This document shows, in pieces, positions 24,079-32,065 of a stretch of 64,000 nt of DNA. Each line of letters opens with the position of its first letter. Within the stretch, counting starts at the first letter, position 1. The notes below the pieces were generated by a model that did not search any database, was not told the DNA's origin, and was given only the letters and a program-made list of their open reading frames with translations. The stretch lies in NCBI RefSeq assembly GCF_027706745.1, contig NZ_JAQFWP010000021.1, positions 27,259 to 91,258 on the forward strand. The letters are read 5' to 3'. This DNA comes from Nocardiopsis suaedae (lineage in GTDB: Bacteria; Actinomycetota; Actinomycetes; Streptosporangiales; Streptosporangiaceae). The position numbers and the translations under genes were made by a program.

Positions 24079-24899
24079 TGGCGGAGCCGATCATCGAGGC
24101 CGAGAACCTCGGCATCAGTTTCGCGGTGAACCGCCGGCGCAAGCGCAGCCTGCGCGAGATGTTCATCCACGGCAGGAAGCGCGACCCCAACGCGGCCGGG
24201 GCCGACTTCTGGCCCATGCGCGGCGTCTCCTTCCAGATCGCCGAGGGCGAGTGCGTCGGGATCGTCGGCAAGAACGGCACCGGGAAGTCCACCCTGCTCA
24301 AGATGATCGCCGGGGTGCTGATCCCCGACGAGGGCAGCGTCCGCGTGCACGGGAAGGTGGCGCCGCTGCTGGAGCTGCGCGCCGGGTTCAACGACCAGCT
24401 CACCGGGCGGGAGAACATCTACCTGGTCGGGTCCCTGCACGGCATGGACACCGAGACCATCGACGCGCGCTTCGACGAGATCGTGGAGTTCGCCAACATC
24501 CGCGAGGGCTACATCGACATGCCCGTGCGGCACTACTCCAGCGGCATGAAGGTGCGCCTGGGCTTCGCGCTCATCTCCCAGCTGGAGCACCCCGTCATGC
24601 TCGTCGACGAGGTGCTGGCGGTGGGCGACAAGGCCTTCAAGAAGAAGTGCTACGAGGCCATCGAGCGGATGCTGGCCAAGAACCGCACCATGGTCCTCGT
24701 CTCGCACAACGAGACCGACCTCAAGCGCTTCTGCGGCCGCGGCCTCTACATCAAGGACGGCGAGCTGGCCCTGGACGCCGACATCGAGACGGCGCTGGAG
24801 GCCTACAACGCCGACTCCAAGGCCGAGACCGAGGCCCGCAAGAAGGCGGCGGAGGACAAGAAGCGCCGCCGGGAGAAGGGCGGCGGCGAGGCCGCCTGA
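24078..24899 (+). CDS. ABC exporter ATPase for polysaccharide/teichoic acid (TagH-like)
   Basis: Nucleotide-binding subunit paired with the permease. Walker A is GIVGKNGTGKSTLL near residue 60, the signature is YSSGMKVRLGFAL near 155, Walker B is VMLVDEVLAVGD and the H-loop is LVSHNE. The Lys/Arg-rich N-terminus (NRRRKRSLREMFI) matches Wzt/TagH enzymes. There is no large C-terminal carbohydrate-binding domain; the end is a charged Lys/Glu helix. AAGGAG lies 5 nt before ATG 24078; GTG 24075 would add one residue. It shares one base with the permease stop codon. Confidence 0.93.
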   Translation: MAEPIIEAENLGISFAVNRRRKRSLREMFIHGRKRDPNAAGADFWPMRGVSFQIAEGECVGIVGKNGTGKSTLLKMIAGVLIPDEGSVRVHGKVAPLLELRAGFNDQLTGRENIYLVGSLHGMDTETIDARFDEIVEFANIREGYIDMPVRHYSSGMKVRLGFALISQLEHPVMLVDEVLAVGDKAFKKKCYEAIERMLAKNRTMVLVSHNETDLKRFCGRGLYIKDGELALDADIETALEAYNADSKAETEARKKAAEDKKRRREKGGGEAA

Positions 24900-24920
24900 C
24901 CGGCCGCGGCCCGCCGGGGC

Positions 24921-25661
24921 GTGTCGGAGGTTGCCGCACGCCCCGGCGCGGGGGACGCTCGACGGGTGACCTCCGCCGTGCTCACGCGGATCGCGCCCGT
25001 GGCGGCCGTCCTGGCCGCGGTCTGGTTCTCCGCGGGCGATACGCGCGGTGCCCTGGTGGGCTCGGCCCTGCTCGGGGCGGTCCTGGTGGCCGACCGGGTG
25101 CGGGCGGCCGCCGCCGCGGGCCGCCGCGACGCCCTGGAGGAGTGGCTCGCGGTCGTGCTCGGCCGGCTGGGCGAGTACGCCGTCTACGCGGGCCTGGCCG
25201 TCGGCGGCGCGCTCGCCGGAGAGGACGAGGCCTGGGCGTGGGCGGCGGGGGCGCTGATCGCCCTCGCTCTGCGCGACAGCGTCCTGGAGGGGGAGGGCCG
25301 ACGGGCCGCCCCGGTCCCGCCCGCGGCGGGCGTGCCCGCCCCGCGCGAGGGGTCCCCGCTGGCGCGGCTGCCCGGCATGGAGACCGTCCCCGAGCGCACC
25401 GACCCCGGCCTGGCCGACGAGCTGCTGGGGCCGCGCCGGGCCCAGGAGCCCCGGCGCGCGGCCCCCGTGCGGCGCCCGGCCGCGGTCGGCGCGCTGCGGG
25501 AGGCGGCGGCCTTCCCCCGGCCGCTGCGGTTCGCCGTCATCGCCGTCGGCGCCCTGGCCGCCGACGCGCGCGTGACCTTCATCGCACTCATGGTGGGGTG
25601 CGCGATCGCGGTGACCGCCGCCCTCGCGGATCCCCGGCCGGAGAGGGGGCCGGTCGGCTAG
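24921..25661 (+). CDS. Membrane protein, degenerate CDP-alcohol phosphotransferase-like (DUF5941-associated)
   Basis: A 246-residue integral membrane protein (start uncertain; GTG 24966 would give 231). Hydrophobic segments lie near residues 22-40, 45-60, 88-105 and 207-238. ADRVRAAAAAGRRDALEE and GRLGEYAVYAGLA sit where a CDP-alcohol phosphotransferase would carry its metal motif, but the Asp set is incomplete, so catalysis is doubtful. I recall similar N-terminal halves fused to DUF5941 in Streptomyces; here the next gene may carry the second half. It belongs to the exporter-polyol cluster by spacing (21 nt after the ATPase). Confidence 0.6.
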   Translation: MSEVAARPGAGDARRVTSAVLTRIAPVAAVLAAVWFSAGDTRGALVGSALLGAVLVADRVRAAAAAGRRDALEEWLAVVLGRLGEYAVYAGLAVGGALAGEDEAWAWAAGALIALALRDSVLEGEGRRAAPVPPAAGVPAPREGSPLARLPGMETVPERTDPGLADELLGPRRAQEPRRAAPVRRPAAVGALREAAAFPRPLRFAVIAVGALAADARVTFIALMVGCAIAVTAALADPRPERGPVG

Positions 25662-25662
25662 C

Positions 25663-26307
25663 GTGGACGCTTTCCCCCCGGAACGCGTGTCGACACGCGT
25701 CGACGTGCGGTTTCTCCGTGATGATGGTCACCTCGCGCGGCTGCTGGGGCGCCTGGCGGGCGGCGCGCTGCCGCCGCTGCCGCCCGCGGCCGCCGCCGCG
25801 CTGGTGACCGGCGTCCTGCTCGCGGCAGGCCTGGGGGCGGCCACAGGCATTACCCTGTTCGCACCGGTGGCCGCGCTCCTGCTGGCCGGAGCCGCCTCGG
25901 CGCATCCGCACGGCGGCCGCCACGACCCCCTCGCCGTCCCCCTCCTCCGCGGGGCCGAATACCTGTACCTGCTCGCGCTGGGCACGGGCGGCGGCGTACC
26001 GGGGCCCCTGGTGTTCGTACTCTTGGTCGTGGTGGCCCTGCACCACTGCGGTACCGTCTGCCGGGCACGCCAAGGGGCCGGTCCACCGGACCGGGCCGCT
26101 CGGGCGGCGCTCGGATGGGACGGCCGCATGCTGCTCGCCGCCGCGGGAGGCGCCCTGGGGTGGCTGCCGTTCGCCTTCGGCGCGCTCACCGGCTACCTGG
26201 CCGTGCTGCTCGCCTACGGGGCGGTGGCGGGCTGGGCCCGCACACCGGTGGCCGACCTGGCGGACACCGGCGACGAACCGGGAGGCGCAGGCGCCTCCAC
26301 GACCTAA
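25663..26307 (+). CDS. DUF5941-like membrane protein
   Basis: A 214-residue membrane protein that starts one base after the previous stop, in a different frame. RFLRDDGHLARLLGRL, ALVFVLLV-type helices, ALHHCGTVCRARQ and LGWDGRMLL fit my recollection of the DUF5941 domain in actinobacterial polyol-phosphate clusters. About five hydrophobic segments are present. The biochemical role is unknown; by resemblance it could be a scaffold or inactive partner for the CDP-alcohol phosphotransferase at 28082. The tight junction suggests the two proteins were once, or elsewhere are, a single chain. Confidence 0.55.
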   Translation: MDAFPPERVSTRVDVRFLRDDGHLARLLGRLAGGALPPLPPAAAAALVTGVLLAAGLGAATGITLFAPVAALLLAGAASAHPHGGRHDPLAVPLLRGAEYLYLLALGTGGGVPGPLVFVLLVVVALHHCGTVCRARQGAGPPDRAARAALGWDGRMLLAAAGGALGWLPFAFGALTGYLAVLLAYGAVAGWARTPVADLADTGDEPGGAGASTT

Positions 26308-26323
26308 GGAGGAACGCGCGTAC

Positions 26324-27055
26324 ATGCTCGGTATGGTTCTTGCGGCCGGAGCCGGCCGGAGGCTGCGCCCCTACACCGACACGCTCCCCAAGGCGCTGGT
26401 GCCGGTCGACGGCGAGACCACCATCATGGACATCTCGCTGCGCAACCTGGCGGCCTCGGGCCTGACCGACGTCGTGGTCGTCGTCGGCTACCGCTCCGAG
26501 GCGGTCGAGGAGCGCAAGGAGGCGCTGGAGCGCCGCCACGGCGTGAAGCTGACGCTCGTGTACAACGACAAGGCCGAGGAGTGGAACAACGCCTACTCCC
26601 TGTGGACCGCGCGTGAGTACTTCTCCGAGGGCGTCCTCCTGGTGAACGGCGACACGGTGCACCCGGTGAGTGTGGAAGAGACGCTACTGGCCGCCCGCGG
26701 ACCGGAGCTCCTCCTGGCGGTGGACAACGTCAAAACCCTCGCCGACGAAGAGATGAAGGTGACCCTGGACGGCTCGGGCCACCTGGAGCGCATCACCAAG
26801 AAGATGGACCCGGCCGCCGCCGCGGGCGAGTACATCGGCGCCACCCTCATCGACGGCGCGGCCGCCGGCCGCCTGGCCGACGCCCTCAAGGCCGTTTGGG
26901 AGCGCGACCCGGACCTGTACTACGAGGACGGCTTCCAGGAGCTGGTCGCCCGCGGCGGCAAGATCGCCGTGGCCCCGATCGGCAAGGTCGACTGGGTCGA
27001 GGTAGACGACCACGACGACCTCGCGCGCGCCCGGGAGATCGCATGCCGCTACTAG
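26324..27055 (+). CDS. LicC-like CTP:phosphoalcohol cytidylyltransferase
   Basis: Nucleotidyltransferase of the phosphocholine-cytidylyltransferase (LicC) type, 243 residues. MVLAAGAGRRLRPYT and LPKALVPV form the nucleotide loop; EWNNAYSLW is the LicC-type metal/substrate motif; LLVNGDTVHP gives the catalytic Asp. VDWVEVDDHDDLARAREI closes the fold. AAGGAGG overlaps the preceding stop codon. The next gene makes glycerol-1-phosphate and starts 13 nt before this one ends, so the likely product is a CDP-glycerol-type donor. Choline or another alcohol phosphate cannot be excluded. Confidence 0.82.
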   Translation: MLGMVLAAGAGRRLRPYTDTLPKALVPVDGETTIMDISLRNLAASGLTDVVVVVGYRSEAVEERKEALERRHGVKLTLVYNDKAEEWNNAYSLWTAREYFSEGVLLVNGDTVHPVSVEETLLAARGPELLLAVDNVKTLADEEMKVTLDGSGHLERITKKMDPAAAAGEYIGATLIDGAAAGRLADALKAVWERDPDLYYEDGFQELVARGGKIAVAPIGKVDWVEVDDHDDLARAREIACRY

Positions 27056-28110
27056 CCCGGATGCTCCCGTCCCCGCTCACCATCGACGTGCGCCGGGGCG
27101 CCATCGCCTCCCTCGGGTCGGTCCTGTCCGACCGCCGCATCGCCACCTCGGGCCGCATCGCCGTCGCGGTCGGCCCGGGGCAGGGCGGCCAGATCGCCGC
27201 CGACCTCGACATGCCCGACTGCGAGGTGGTGCAGGTCGACGGCGGCAGCGTGGACGCCGCCACCGAGCTGGGCAAGAAGCTGCGTTCGGGCGCCTACGAG
27301 GCGGTCGCCGGGATCGGCGGCGGCAAGACCATCGACGTGACCAAGTACGCCGCCTCCATGGCGGGCGTGCCGATGGTCGCCGTGGCCACCAACCTGGCCC
27401 ACGACGGCATCTGCTCGCCGACCGCCTCGCTGGAGCACGAGAGCGGCAAGGGCACCTACGGGGTGTCCATGCCCATCGCGGTGGTCATCGACGTGGACTA
27501 CGTGCGCGCCGCCCCGCAGCGGCTGGTCCGCTCCGGGGTGGGGGACGTCGTCTCCAACCTGTCGGCGATCGCCGACTGGGAGCTGGCCGGGCGCGAGCAG
27601 GGCGAGCCGGTGGACGGCATGGCCGTCACCTTCGCCCGGGTCGCCGCCGAGGCGGTGCTCTACCGCACCGACTCGGTCGAGTCCGACGAGTTCCTCACCG
27701 TGCTGGCCGAGGCGCTGGTGCTGTCCGGGATGGCGATGTCGGTGGCCGGGTCGAGCCGTCCGGCCAGCGGCGGGTGCCACGAGATCCTGCACGCCGTCAC
27801 CCACCTGTACCCCGGGGTGAGCAACCACGGCGAGCTGGCCGGGATCGGCGCCCTGTTCGCCTACTTCCTGCGCGTGCGGCACCTGGGCGAGGACGACCGG
27901 CGCATGCGGGACATCCGCGCCTGCCTGGTCCGCCACGGGCTGCCCCTGACCCCCGGGGACGTCGGCCTGGACGAGGAGATGTTCGCCCGCGCCGTGGCGC
28001 ACGCCCCCGCCACCCGGCCGGGGCGCTACACGGTGCTGGAGCACCTGGACCTGTCCGAGGACGAGATTCGGCGGAGCGTCGGTGAGTATGTCCAAACCGT
28101 CGGTCGCTGA
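27043..28110 (+). CDS. sn-Glycerol-1-phosphate dehydrogenase-like enzyme (iron/zinc alcohol dehydrogenase fold)
   Basis: Reduces dihydroxyacetone phosphate to sn-glycerol-1-phosphate in archaea (EgsA) and Bacillus (AraM). The 355 residues have the NAD(P) loop GIGGGKTIDVTKYAA (about 90-104), VATNLAHDGICSPTAS, the metal Asp in GVGDVVSNLSAI (Asp168), and metal histidines in GGCHEILHA (His246) and NHGELAGIG (His262). The motif set is that of G1P dehydrogenases rather than glycerol dehydrogenases. ATG 27043 with GGGAGA upstream overlaps the cytidylyltransferase by 13 nt. Placement between a cytidylyltransferase and a CDP-alcohol transferase implies a polymer or lipid built from glycerol-1-phosphate; substrate is not proven. 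Confidence 0.83.
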   Translation: MPLLARMLPSPLTIDVRRGAIASLGSVLSDRRIATSGRIAVAVGPGQGGQIAADLDMPDCEVVQVDGGSVDAATELGKKLRSGAYEAVAGIGGGKTIDVTKYAASMAGVPMVAVATNLAHDGICSPTASLEHESGKGTYGVSMPIAVVIDVDYVRAAPQRLVRSGVGDVVSNLSAIADWELAGREQGEPVDGMAVTFARVAAEAVLYRTDSVESDEFLTVLAEALVLSGMAMSVAGSSRPASGGCHEILHAVTHLYPGVSNHGELAGIGALFAYFLRVRHLGEDDRRMRDIRACLVRHGLPLTPGDVGLDEEMFARAVAHAPATRPGRYTVLEHLDLSEDEIRRSVGEYVQTVGR

Positions 28111-28858
28111 GGTCCGCGCCGGGGGCCAGCCCGAGGGCGTCAAGGAGCGCGTCAACGAGGAGCACTGGGCCGGCCGCCTGTACATGCGCGACGTGTCCCC
28201 CTACCTCAGCACCGTGTTCGTGCGGCTGGGCGTGCCGCCGAACCCCATCACCTACCTGATGATGGCCTTCGGCGTGCTCGCCGGGGCCGTCGTCGCCTTC
28301 GGCGGCCTGTGGTCGGCGCTGCTGGCCTTCGCCATGGTGCAGGTCTACCTGCTGCTGGACTGCGTCGACGGCGAGGTGGCGCGCTACACCGGCCGCACCA
28401 GCACCGCCGGGATCTACCTGGACCGCATCGGCCACTACGTCTCCGAGATCGCCCTGCTCATCGGGCTGGGCGTGCGCGCCCAGGGCGCGTTCGAGCCCGG
28501 CGGCTGGGTGGTGGCCGGGATGGCCGGGGCGATCGGCGTGGCGCTGATCAAGGCCGAGACCGACAACGTGGTGGTGGCCCGGGCCAAGGCCGGGCTGCCC
28601 GAGCAGGTCTCCCAGGAGGCCATGCGCCCCCGCTCCTCCGGGCTGAGCCTGGCCCGCAAGGCCGCCTCGGCGCTGCGGTTCCACCGGATCATCCAGGCGG
28701 TGGAGCTGTCGGTGCTGCTGGTGGGCGTCGCGGTGGTGGACGCGGTCCGCGGCGACCTGGACGCCACCCGCGTGCTGGTGGCGGTGTGCGTGGCGGTGGC
28801 CGCCCTGCAGACCGTGCTGCACCTGGTCAGCGTGCTGGCCTCGCGGCGGCTGGAGTAG
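28082..28858 (+). CDS. CDP-alcohol phosphatidyltransferase-family membrane enzyme with altered motif
   Basis: Integral membrane phosphotransferase that normally moves a phosphoalcohol from a CDP donor to an acceptor alcohol. About six helices follow a soluble head (KERVNEEHWAGRLYMRDVS). The signature reads DCVDGEVARYTGRTSTAG then IYLDRIGH: Asp93, Asp96 and Asp114 are present, but the fourth position, usually the catalytic Asp, is His118. This may define a subfamily or an inactive enzyme. GTG 28082 (GGAG 5 nt upstream) overlaps the dehydrogenase by 29 nt; ATG 28088 is possible. It is the last gene of the cluster before a strong terminator. Confidence 0.85.
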   Translation: MSMSKPSVAEVRAGGQPEGVKERVNEEHWAGRLYMRDVSPYLSTVFVRLGVPPNPITYLMMAFGVLAGAVVAFGGLWSALLAFAMVQVYLLLDCVDGEVARYTGRTSTAGIYLDRIGHYVSEIALLIGLGVRAQGAFEPGGWVVAGMAGAIGVALIKAETDNVVVARAKAGLPEQVSQEAMRPRSSGLSLARKAASALRFHRIIQAVELSVLLVGVAVVDAVRGDLDATRVLVAVCVAVAALQTVLHLVSVLASRRLE

Positions 28859-28880
28859 GGCGGGCGGCCACGGGTCCTCC

Positions 28881-28911
28881 GGGCGGCGCCCCGACACGCG
28901 GGGCGCCGCCC
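28881..28911 (+). terminator. Hairpin ending the exporter-polyol phosphate operon
   Basis: GGGCGGCGCCCC and GGGGCGCCGCCC form a perfect 12-bp stem with a 7-nt loop, 22 nt after the stop codon. Confidence 0.75.
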
Positions 28912-28949
28912 TTCCCGCCGTGGCGGGAAGGGAAACCGTCCCTTATCTT

Positions 28950-28979
28950 TTCGTTAGCGGGTTCGCGGGAGTGTAAGGT
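28950..28979 (+). promoter_or_regulatory. Possible promoter for the GT2 gene at 29017
   Basis: TTCGTT (28950-28955), an 18-nt spacer and TAAGGT (28974-28979) lie in a locally AT-richer patch. Transcription would start about 30 nt before the ATG. Confidence 0.45.
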
Positions 28980-29016
28980 CCCGTCCACCCGTCGTCCACG
29001 CCTACGAACGGTTGCC

Positions 29017-29958
29017 ATGAACCGACACGTGTCCGAGGAAGCGCCCCGGGAAGCCGTCCAGGAGGCACCCGCGCCGGCGTCCACCGGGGGTGCCGAGCGT
29101 TTGAAGATCTCGTGCGTCGTGCTGACCATGGGCAACCGCCCGGCCGAGCTGCGCCGCGCGGTCAAGAGCGTGCTGGAGCAGCGCGGCGCCGACGTCGACG
29201 TGGTGGTCGTGGGCAACGGCGCCGACCTGCCGGAGCTGCCCGCGGGGGTGGCGACCCTGCGCCTGGAGGAGAACCTGGGCATCCCCGAGGGGCGCAACCA
29301 GGGGGCGGCCGCCACCGACGGCGACGTCCTGCTCTTCCTCGACGACGACGGCTGGTACCGCTCGCCGGACCTGTGCCGCCGCCTCGCCGACCGGTTCGCC
29401 GCCGACCCGGGCCTGGGGGCGCTCTCGTTCCGCATCGCCGACCCGGACGGCGGCCCCGACCAGCGCCGCCACGTGCCGCGGCTGCGCGCGGGCGACCCGC
29501 GCCGCTCCAGCCGGGTGACCACCTTCCTCGGCGGCGCCTGCGCCATCCGCCGCGCGGCCTTCGAGGCCGGAGGGGGGCTGCCCGGCGGGTTCTTCTACGC
29601 CCACGAGGAGACCGACCTGGCCTGGCGCATCCTGGACGCCGGGTACCACATCGAGTACGACGCCGAGTCGGTCATGTACCACCCGGCGGCGGCGCCGACC
29701 CGGCACGCCGACTTCTACCGGCTCAACGCCCGCAACCGGGTGTGGCTGGCCCGGCGCAACCTGCCGTGGCCGCTGGCCGGGCTCTACCTGGCGAACTGGG
29801 TGGGCATGACGGTGCTGCGGGAGCGCTCGGGCCCGGCGCTGCGCGCCTGGTTCCAGGGGTTCGGCGAGGGGTGGCGCACCGAGGCCGGGCCGCGCACCCC
29901 GATCTCCTGGCGGACGGCCTGGCGGATGGCCCGCGACGGCCGCCCGCCCGTCATCTGA
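29017..29958 (+). CDS. GT2 glycosyltransferase
   Basis: A 313-residue cytosolic or peripheral GT-A enzyme. A 35-residue disordered head precedes ISCVVLTMGNRPAELRRAV. ENLGIPEGRNQG is the rhamnosyltransferase/galactofuranosyltransferase-like loop, LLFLDDDGWY is the DxD metal site, and FFYAHEETDLAWRIL is the catalytic-base region. RLNARNRVWLARRNLPWP and one hydrophobic stretch near the end fit glycan GTs that act at the membrane. It has its own promoter and converges on the nitroreductase gene. The donor sugar cannot be fixed from sequence. Confidence 0.88.
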   Translation: MNRHVSEEAPREAVQEAPAPASTGGAERLKISCVVLTMGNRPAELRRAVKSVLEQRGADVDVVVVGNGADLPELPAGVATLRLEENLGIPEGRNQGAAATDGDVLLFLDDDGWYRSPDLCRRLADRFAADPGLGALSFRIADPDGGPDQRRHVPRLRAGDPRRSSRVTTFLGGACAIRRAAFEAGGGLPGGFFYAHEETDLAWRILDAGYHIEYDAESVMYHPAAAPTRHADFYRLNARNRVWLARRNLPWPLAGLYLANWVGMTVLRERSGPALRAWFQGFGEGWRTEAGPRTPISWRTAWRMARDGRPPVI

Positions 29959-29979
29959 GACCGGGAGGGCCCAGAGGGA

Positions 29980-30588
29980 TCAGAGCTCGGTCCACACCTC
30001 GCCGTACTCCAGGCGGGGCAGGCGGGGGAACTCGTGCGGCCCCGCGGGCTCGCCGATGTTGACCACCATGAAGCTGCGCAGCGCGGAGCCGGCGAAGAAC
30101 TCGGCGTCCACCCCCGGGTGGTCGAACCCGTTCATGGGGCCGGCGGCCAGCCCGGCGGCGCGCACGCCGATGAGGAAGTACCCGGCCTGCAGGTGCGCGT
30201 TGAGCGCCGCGGGGCCGGGGCGGGCCCCGGGGTCGCCGAAGGCGCCGCGGACCATCTCGGCGCGGTCGGGGAAGAACGACTCGGCCTTCTCGTGGAAGTC
30301 GGTGTCGTAGGCGAGCACGGCGGTGAGCGGCGCGGCCCCGGTCTTGGCGCGGTTGCCCTCGGCCAGCAGGGGCAGCAGCCGGGCGCGGCTCTCGTCGGAG
30401 CGGAGCAGCAGGACGCGCAGGGGCTGGACGTTCATCGCGGTCGGCCCGTACTTGACCAGGTCGTGCACGGCCCGCAGCTTCTCCTCCGGGACGGGCCCGG
30501 GGCCGAAGGCGTTGGCCGAGCGGGCCTCGCGGAAGAGCAGGTCCTGGGCGTCCTTGGGCAGGGCCAGCGGGTCGGCGCTCGCGGTCAT
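29980..30588 (-). CDS. Nitroreductase-family protein (malonic semialdehyde reductase RutE-like)
   Basis: FMN-dependent NAD(P)H oxidoreductase, 202 residues. LLFREARSANAF, VKYGPTAMNVQPLRVLLLRS and AGLAAGPMNGFDHPGVDAEFF match the RutE/HadB branch, which reduces malonic semialdehyde in uracil breakdown. That would fit the pyrimidine-type hydantoinase 29 kb away, but many members act on other substrates. ATG 30588 is chosen because GAGGAGA lies 5 nt upstream. The promoter region holds a CATGC-GTTT-GCATG palindrome that could be an operator. Confidence 0.85.
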   Translation of the reverse strand: MTASADPLALPKDAQDLLFREARSANAFGPGPVPEEKLRAVHDLVKYGPTAMNVQPLRVLLLRSDESRARLLPLLAEGNRAKTGAAPLTAVLAYDTDFHEKAESFFPDRAEMVRGAFGDPGARPGPAALNAHLQAGYFLIGVRAAGLAAGPMNGFDHPGVDAEFFAGSALRSFMVVNIGEPAGPHEFPRLPRLEYGEVWTEL

Positions 30589-30623
30589 GGTGTCTCCTCT
30601 CGTGCCGGGTCCGCGCAGACGTA

Positions 30624-30637
30624 CATGCGTTTGCATG
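30624..30637 (-). promoter_or_regulatory. Palindrome upstream of the nitroreductase gene
   Basis: CATGC-GTTT-GCATG is a 5-bp inverted repeat 36-49 nt before the ATG, in the likely promoter. It may bind a TetR/MarR/HxlR-type regulator; none is encoded alongside. Confidence 0.3.
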
Positions 30638-30733
30638 GAAATCGCGGACACGACGGGGGCAACCGGGCCCCGCGGGAGGCTATTCCGGCACGGCGGCCGG
30701 TGTGGCGGTGCTCACAAGGCGCTCACACGGCGC

Positions 30734-31867
30734 TCACACGGGCGCGGGCGCGCGGTGCGGTAACGCCCGCAGGCCCGGCTCGGCGCGGGCCCACTCCTCC
30801 AGCTGGCGCACGAACGCCTTGGCCTGGACGGGCCAGTGGTAGTGCTCCCGGGCGATCTCGTGGCCGGTGCGGGCGAAGCGGGAGCGCAGTCCCGGATCGC
30901 CGCGCAGCAGCAGCGCCGCCTCGGCGGCGGCCCGCGGGTCGGCGTGCGGGACCACGACCCCGCAGGCCCCCTCCGGGCGGCCGGCCACCAGCGCCTCGGC
31001 CGCCGGGGTCGGGGTGGTGATCACCGGCAGCCCGTGCGCCATGTACTCGACCACCTTGGTGGGCAGCGAGTGCCGGTAGTTGGGCGTGTCGTGCAGCAGG
31101 CTCATCCCGGCCATCGCCCCGCTGACCATGCGCAGCGCCCGGTCGTTGGGGACGAACCCGAACCAGCGCACCGCCCCCTCCTGCTGGGCGGCGCGCAGCA
31201 TCGGCCGCACCGACGGGTCGGCGGCGCCGATCACGTCCACCCGCACCCCGTGCGGGCGCAGCAGCCGCCCGGCCTCCACCAGCTCGCGGGCGCCGCGGGC
31301 GTTGGACAGGTGGCCCAGGTAGACGACCCGGTCGTGGCCGGGCTGGCGGGCCGGGCGCTCGGGGACGAAGGTGGTGTTGGGCACCACCGGGTGCGCTCCG
31401 GCGAACCGGCCGCGGTAGCCCTCCTCGGCCAGCAGCAGGTGCATGCGGCCCTCGGCCCGCCGCTCGAACGAGCGCACCACCGGGGCCAGCGGCCTGCGCA
31501 GCGGCCGGGGCATCCACGGCTTGGTGAGCAGCGCCGCGGCCGCGTCCTCGTGCACGTCCCACACGGTGGCCGGGCGGCGCCGGGGCAGGGCCAGCATCAG
31601 CTCGGGGTCGTGGAAGACCAGCACGTCGGCCTTGGGGACGTGCTCGGCGAGCGCGGCCCGGGCGGCCCGCAGCGCGCGCAGCCGGCGCCGGCCCGCCGCG
31701 CGGGGCAGGTCCACGGCCTCCAGTTCGGGCCAGGGGGTCACCCCGCGCTCGCGGAAGGGAGCGGCATAGGTGACCGTGTGGCCGGCGTCCAGCAGCGCGC
31801 GGATCTGCCGGTGCAGGATGCGCGCGTCCTCCGGGTGGTGGACCACGGTGGCCACGAGTGCGTGCAT
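30734..31867 (-). CDS. GT4 glycosyltransferase
   Basis: GT-B retaining glycosyltransferase of 377 residues. The N-terminal acceptor domain (HALVATVVHHPEDARILHRQIRAL truncated here; residues 2-25) contains VLVFHDPELMLALP and WDVHEDAAAALLTKPW. The donor domain has VYLGHLSNARG, RWFGFVPNDRALRMV and the E-x7-E-like region YRHSLPTKVVEYMAHGLPV. GTP-Ala rich TPTPAAEAL follows. ATG 31867 is preceded by GGAGG at 6 nt. It reads in the same direction as the nucleotide-sugar dehydrogenase upstream, but a strong hairpin separates them, so it is probably a separate transcript. Confidence 0.87.
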   Translation of the reverse strand: MHALVATVVHHPEDARILHRQIRALLDAGHTVTYAAPFRERGVTPWPELEAVDLPRAAGRRRLRALRAARAALAEHVPKADVLVFHDPELMLALPRRRPATVWDVHEDAAAALLTKPWMPRPLRRPLAPVVRSFERRAEGRMHLLLAEEGYRGRFAGAHPVVPNTTFVPERPARQPGHDRVVYLGHLSNARGARELVEAGRLLRPHGVRVDVIGAADPSVRPMLRAAQQEGAVRWFGFVPNDRALRMVSGAMAGMSLLHDTPNYRHSLPTKVVEYMAHGLPVITTPTPAAEALVAGRPEGACGVVVPHADPRAAAEAALLLRGDPGLRSRFARTGHEIAREHYHWPVQAKAFVRQLEEWARAEPGLRALPHRAPAPV

Positions 31868-32011
31868 GAGCGCCTCCGCCTGATGCTCCTGTCCCGGCCG
31901 GAGGGGAGAACCCGCCCGGGCGGGCGGCCGACCTGCGCCCAACCTAGGCGCGGGCGGGAAACGGAGGGTGAATGCCGCGGTTACACACAGGGGTGGGGGT
32001 GATGAAGACGC

Positions 32012-32040
32012 GGGGCCCAGCCCGCGGGGGGCTGGGCCCC
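32012..32040 (-). terminator. Hairpin terminator of the wecC-like gene
   Basis: GGGGCCCAGCCC and GGGCTGGGCCCC form a perfect 12-bp stem with a 5-nt loop, 25 nt past the stop codon of the dehydrogenase. Confidence 0.75.
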
Positions 32041-32065
32041 GGGCGCTCGCACGGGGGCGGGGCCC

